A stretch of DNA of 64,000 bases from Rhizobium esperanzae (GTDB taxonomy: Bacteria > Pseudomonadota > Alphaproteobacteria > Rhizobiales > Rhizobiaceae): assembly GCF_014197615.1 (NCBI RefSeq), contig NZ_JACIFY010000019.1, forward strand, positions 88,565-152,564, read 5' to 3'. Numbering within the stretch: position 1 is the first letter of the stretch; the number at the start of each line of letters is the position of its first letter. The notes under the pieces were generated by a model, which saw only the letters and a list, made by a program, of their open reading frames with translations, was not told the origin of the DNA and ran no database searches. This document shows positions 61,714 through 64,000 of the stretch, piece by piece. Position numbers and translations under genes: made by a program.

Positions 61714-62697
61714 TTACCCTTTGACTGCGCCCGCCATCAGACCGCGCACGAAGTAGCGGCCGGCGAGGATATAGACGATGAGCGTCGGAACGGCCGCGAT
61801 CATCGCCGCCGCCATGTTGACATTGTATTCGACCACCCCGGTCGAGGTGTTGACGACATTGTTCAGCGCCACCGTCATCGGCATGGAGTCACCGGTGCCG
61901 GCGTAAGCAGAGGCAAACAGGAAGTCGTTCCAGATATTGGTGAACTGGTAGATGACGGTGACGACGATGATCGGCAGCGAGTTCGGCAGCATGATGCGGC
62001 GGAAGATCTGGAAGAAGCTGGCGCCGTCGACCTGGGCGGCGCGCACCAGCTCGGTCGGGAAGGCCTCGTAGAAATTGCGGAAGAACAGCGTGGTGAAGCC
62101 GAGCCCGTAGACGACATGAACGAAGACCAGATTGACCGTCGAATTGCCGAAGCCGAAGTTCCAGCCGGTGGCGTTCTGCAGCGTCATGCCGAAGCGGCCG
62201 AGCGAGCCGAGGATCGTCGCCATCGGCAAGAGCACCGACTGGAACGGGATGAAGCAGGCAAACAGCATCAGGCCGAACACCAGCGTATGGCCGGGAAAGC
62301 GCCATTTGGTCAGGATATAACCGTTGAGCGCGCCCATGATGGTGGAGATCGCCACGGCCGGCACCACCATCTTGATCGAGTTCCAGAAGTAACCCTTGAT
62401 GCCGGCGCAGGTCAGCCCGACGCAGGCCTCGCCCCAGGCCTTGACCCAGGGATCGAAGGTCGGCGCCTGCGGCAGCGCCAGCATGTTGCCGCCCTGGATC
62501 TCGTCCATGGTCTTGAACGAGGTCGTCAGCATGACGAAGAGCGGCATCAGGTAGAGGATGGCGAAGATGACAAGCAGGCCGTAGATGACGATGCGGCCGA
62601 TCAAGCGGGCGCTGTTGCCACGCGCGACACCTTCGGCTGCCGCAGCCGCTGCCGATGTCGATGAGGACGTGCCGATGGAAGAGGTGAGGCTGCTCAT
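61714..62697 (-). CDS. Carbohydrate ABC transporter, permease (MalG type)
   Basis: 327 residues with six hydrophobic segments and the EAA loop EAFPTELVRAAQVDGASFFQIFRRIMLP (about 210-237, split in two parts), which docks to the ATPase. The N-terminus has an unusual Ser/Ala-rich 30-residue lead. Its ATG overlaps the stop of the first permease (ATGA). Together with the neighbouring permease it forms the membrane channel. Confidence 0.93.
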   Translation of the reverse strand: MSSLTSSIGTSSSTSAAAAAAEGVARGNSARLIGRIVIYGLLVIFAILYLMPLFVMLTTSFKTMDEIQGGNMLALPQAPTFDPWVKAWGEACVGLTCAGIKGYFWNSIKMVVPAVAISTIMGALNGYILTKWRFPGHTLVFGLMLFACFIPFQSVLLPMATILGSLGRFGMTLQNATGWNFGFGNSTVNLVFVHVVYGLGFTTLFFRNFYEAFPTELVRAAQVDGASFFQIFRRIMLPNSLPIIVVTVIYQFTNIWNDFLFASAYAGTGDSMPMTVALNNVVNTSTGVVEYNVNMAAAMIAAVPTLIVYILAGRYFVRGLMAGAVKG

Positions 62698-63647
62698 CGG
62701 GCCTTCTCCTTCAGTTCGGAATAGAGATAGGGCACGATGATCGCCGAGATCGTCATCAGCATGATGATGGCGCTGGCCGAGCCGACGGCCATCTCGTTGC
62801 GCTTGAAGGTATATTCATACATGAAGTTCGACGGCAGCCAGGCCGAACCGCCCGGCCCGCCCGAGGTCAGCGCCACCACGAGGTCGTAGGATTTGATCGC
62901 CATATGGGCGAGCACGATGAAGACCGACAGGAAGATCGGCCGCAGCAGCGGAATGACGATGCGCCGGTAGAGCTGGAAGGGCGAAGCGCCGTCGATCTGG
63001 GCGGCCTTCATGATCTCGCCGTCGATGCCGCGAAGACCGGCCAGGAACATCGCCATGACGAAGCCCGAGGCCTGCCAGACACCGGCGATGACGACGGTGT
63101 AGATGACGAAGTCCTTGTTCTTGATCCAGTCGAAGTGGAAGCTCGTCCAGCCGAAGTGGTGCAGGGTCTGCTCGAGCCCGAGGCCGGGATCGAGGAACCA
63201 CTTCCAGGCAACGCCGGTGACGATGAAGGAGAGCGCCATCGGATAGAGGAAGATCGGCCGCAGCAACCCCTCGCCGCGGATCTTCTGGTCGAGCAGGATG
63301 GCGAGCAGCAGGCCGAGTGCCAAACAGATGCCGACATAGAGGAAGCCGAAGATCGCCATGTTGGTGATCGACGTATACCAGGAGGACGGCGGATCGCTCT
63401 CGAAGGTCCAGCGCCACAGCCGCTGATAGGCGCGTGCGCCGGTCAGTTCATAGGAGGGAAAGGTCTTGGAATTGGTGAAGGAGAGATAGGCCGTCCAGAC
63501 GATGAAGCCGTAGACGAAGATGAGGGTGATGACGAAGCTCGGCGCCAACACGATCTTCGGCAGCGCATCCTGCAGCCGGCCCCTCAGCGAGACGCGCGTC
63601 GATTGCCGCGGCGTCAGAACCGGATCGGTGGTCGCAACTGTGCTCAT
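62694..63647 (-). CDS. Carbohydrate ABC transporter, permease (MalF type)
   Basis: 317 residues with six hydrophobic segments and the EAA loop GIDGEIMKAAQIDGASPFQLYRR (near residue 220). GGAGGAGATG precedes the ATG. First permease of a CUT1 importer. It follows the binding-protein gene after a 98-base gap with two hairpins. The stop overlaps the next permease start by four bases. Confidence 0.93.
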   Translation of the reverse strand: MSTVATTDPVLTPRQSTRVSLRGRLQDALPKIVLAPSFVITLIFVYGFIVWTAYLSFTNSKTFPSYELTGARAYQRLWRWTFESDPPSSWYTSITNMAIFGFLYVGICLALGLLLAILLDQKIRGEGLLRPIFLYPMALSFIVTGVAWKWFLDPGLGLEQTLHHFGWTSFHFDWIKNKDFVIYTVVIAGVWQASGFVMAMFLAGLRGIDGEIMKAAQIDGASPFQLYRRIVIPLLRPIFLSVFIVLAHMAIKSYDLVVALTSGGPGGSAWLPSNFMYEYTFKRNEMAVGSASAIIMLMTISAIIVPYLYSELKEKAR

Positions 63648-63673
63648 GGTACCTCATCTCCTCCCCTGCATCG

Positions 63674-63727
63674 TCAGGCCCGCATGGTCGCGGGTCTGAT
63701 GCTTCCCCGCGACGACGCGGGGAAGCA
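63674..63727 (-). terminator. Two hairpins between binding-protein and permease genes
   Basis: A 10-bp stem with one G-T pair (TCAGGCCCGC / GCGGGTCTGA, 63674-63699) and a perfect 12-bp stem (TGCTTCCCCGCG / CGCGGGGAAGCA, ACGA loop, 63700-63727). In ABC operons such hairpins behind the binding-protein gene protect or partially end the transcript, giving more binding protein than permease. Confidence 0.65.
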
Positions 63728-63745
63728 GTGTCATCGACCGTGGTC

Positions 63746-64000
63746 TCAGCGGGCGTCGTCGATCGCCTGGACGAGCTGGGTGACGGCTTCGTCGGAGCTC
63801 TTGATCTGGCCGTGGACGAACTTCGAGACGACGTCCTTATAGGCATTGGCGATGGCCGGAGGCGCGCCATAACCCTGGGCGAGCGAACCGAACAGCGTGC
63901 CGCCTTCATTGGCCGCCTTCAGATCGGCGATGCCCTTCTTGCCGCAGGCGTCGAAGTCGGTGTCGGGAACGTCGGTGCGGGCGGGAACCGAACCCTTGAC
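63746..64000 (-). CDS. ABC transporter substrate-binding protein, C-terminal part
   Basis: 84 codons at the window edge, the end of a periplasmic carbohydrate-binding protein (extracellular binding protein family 1). It contains DTDFDACGKKGIADLKAANEG, GSLAQGYGAPPAIANAYKDVV and the end DEAVTQLVQAIDDAR. The start lies beyond 64000. It would deliver a sugar to the permeases and is the first known gene of the operon. The ligand cannot be told from this part. Confidence 0.85.
   Translation of the reverse strand, partial: VKGSVPARTDVPDTDFDACGKKGIADLKAANEGGTLFGSLAQGYGAPPAIANAYKDVVSKFVHGQIKSSDEAVTQLVQAIDDAR

Overview
The window looks like part of the main chromosome of a fast-growing Rhizobium (R. 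etli / R. leguminosarum type). The reasons are a GC-rich alphaproteobacterial codon bias, rhizobial intergenic palindromic elements that begin and end in TAAAGC, a class II B12-dependent ribonucleotide reductase, GGAAC-N16-(C/A)GT promoters of the EcfG general-stress type, and a complete homogentisate pathway with Lrp-family regulators. This assignment rests on recognised families and motifs; no database was searched.

Layout. 0-11 kb: a DUF1203 protein, alanine dehydrogenase with a divergent Lrp regulator, a DMT exporter followed by a decapitated SDR, a PilZ protein, a periplasmic 2',3'-cyclic phosphodiesterase/3'-nucleotidase, and two divergent regulator/oxidoreductase pairs (LysR/azoreductase, TetR/SDR) plus an MFS transporter. 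11-24 kb: a diguanylate cyclase, a HlyU-like protein, threonine deaminase, several small membrane proteins, a SARP-like regulator with a 72-aa partner, a decayed tRNA-like sequence, a tRNA-Leu(UAA) gene split by a group I intron, WrbA, a MoaB/CinA-like protein, a universal stress protein and Gpt. 24-33 kb: nrdJ with a likely NrdR box, SixA, a patatin-like phospholipase, and two convergent periplasmic ClpP-fold proteins. 33-40 kb: aromatic amino acid catabolism, with phhA (Phe to Tyr) under one Lrp regulator and hpd-hmgA-fah-maiA (4-hydroxyphenylpyruvate to fumarate and acetoacetate) under another; each divergent promoter carries clear palindromes. 40-54 kb: envelope, stress and signalling genes, including an L,D-transpeptidase, a BA14K protein, a FecR/CHASE2-GGDEF-EAL pair, a NarL-type two-component system, Asn/Gly-rich exported proteins, a YqjD-like protein and exonuclease III. 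54-64 kb: one long minus-strand operon with a carbohydrate ABC importer (binding protein cut by the window edge, two permeases, ATPase) followed by two GMC oxidoreductases, a Gfo/Idh/MocA dehydrogenase and a fumarate-reductase-like flavoprotein.

The most striking item is the intron-split tRNA-Leu(UAA) at 18961-19248. The 203-nt intron sits between U34 and A35 and has the P2, P6, P7, P8 and P9 elements of the cyanobacterial/plastid tRNA-Leu intron. Its exons are easily missed because they lie 203 nt apart. No CRISPR array, insertion sequence, rRNA or integrase was seen.
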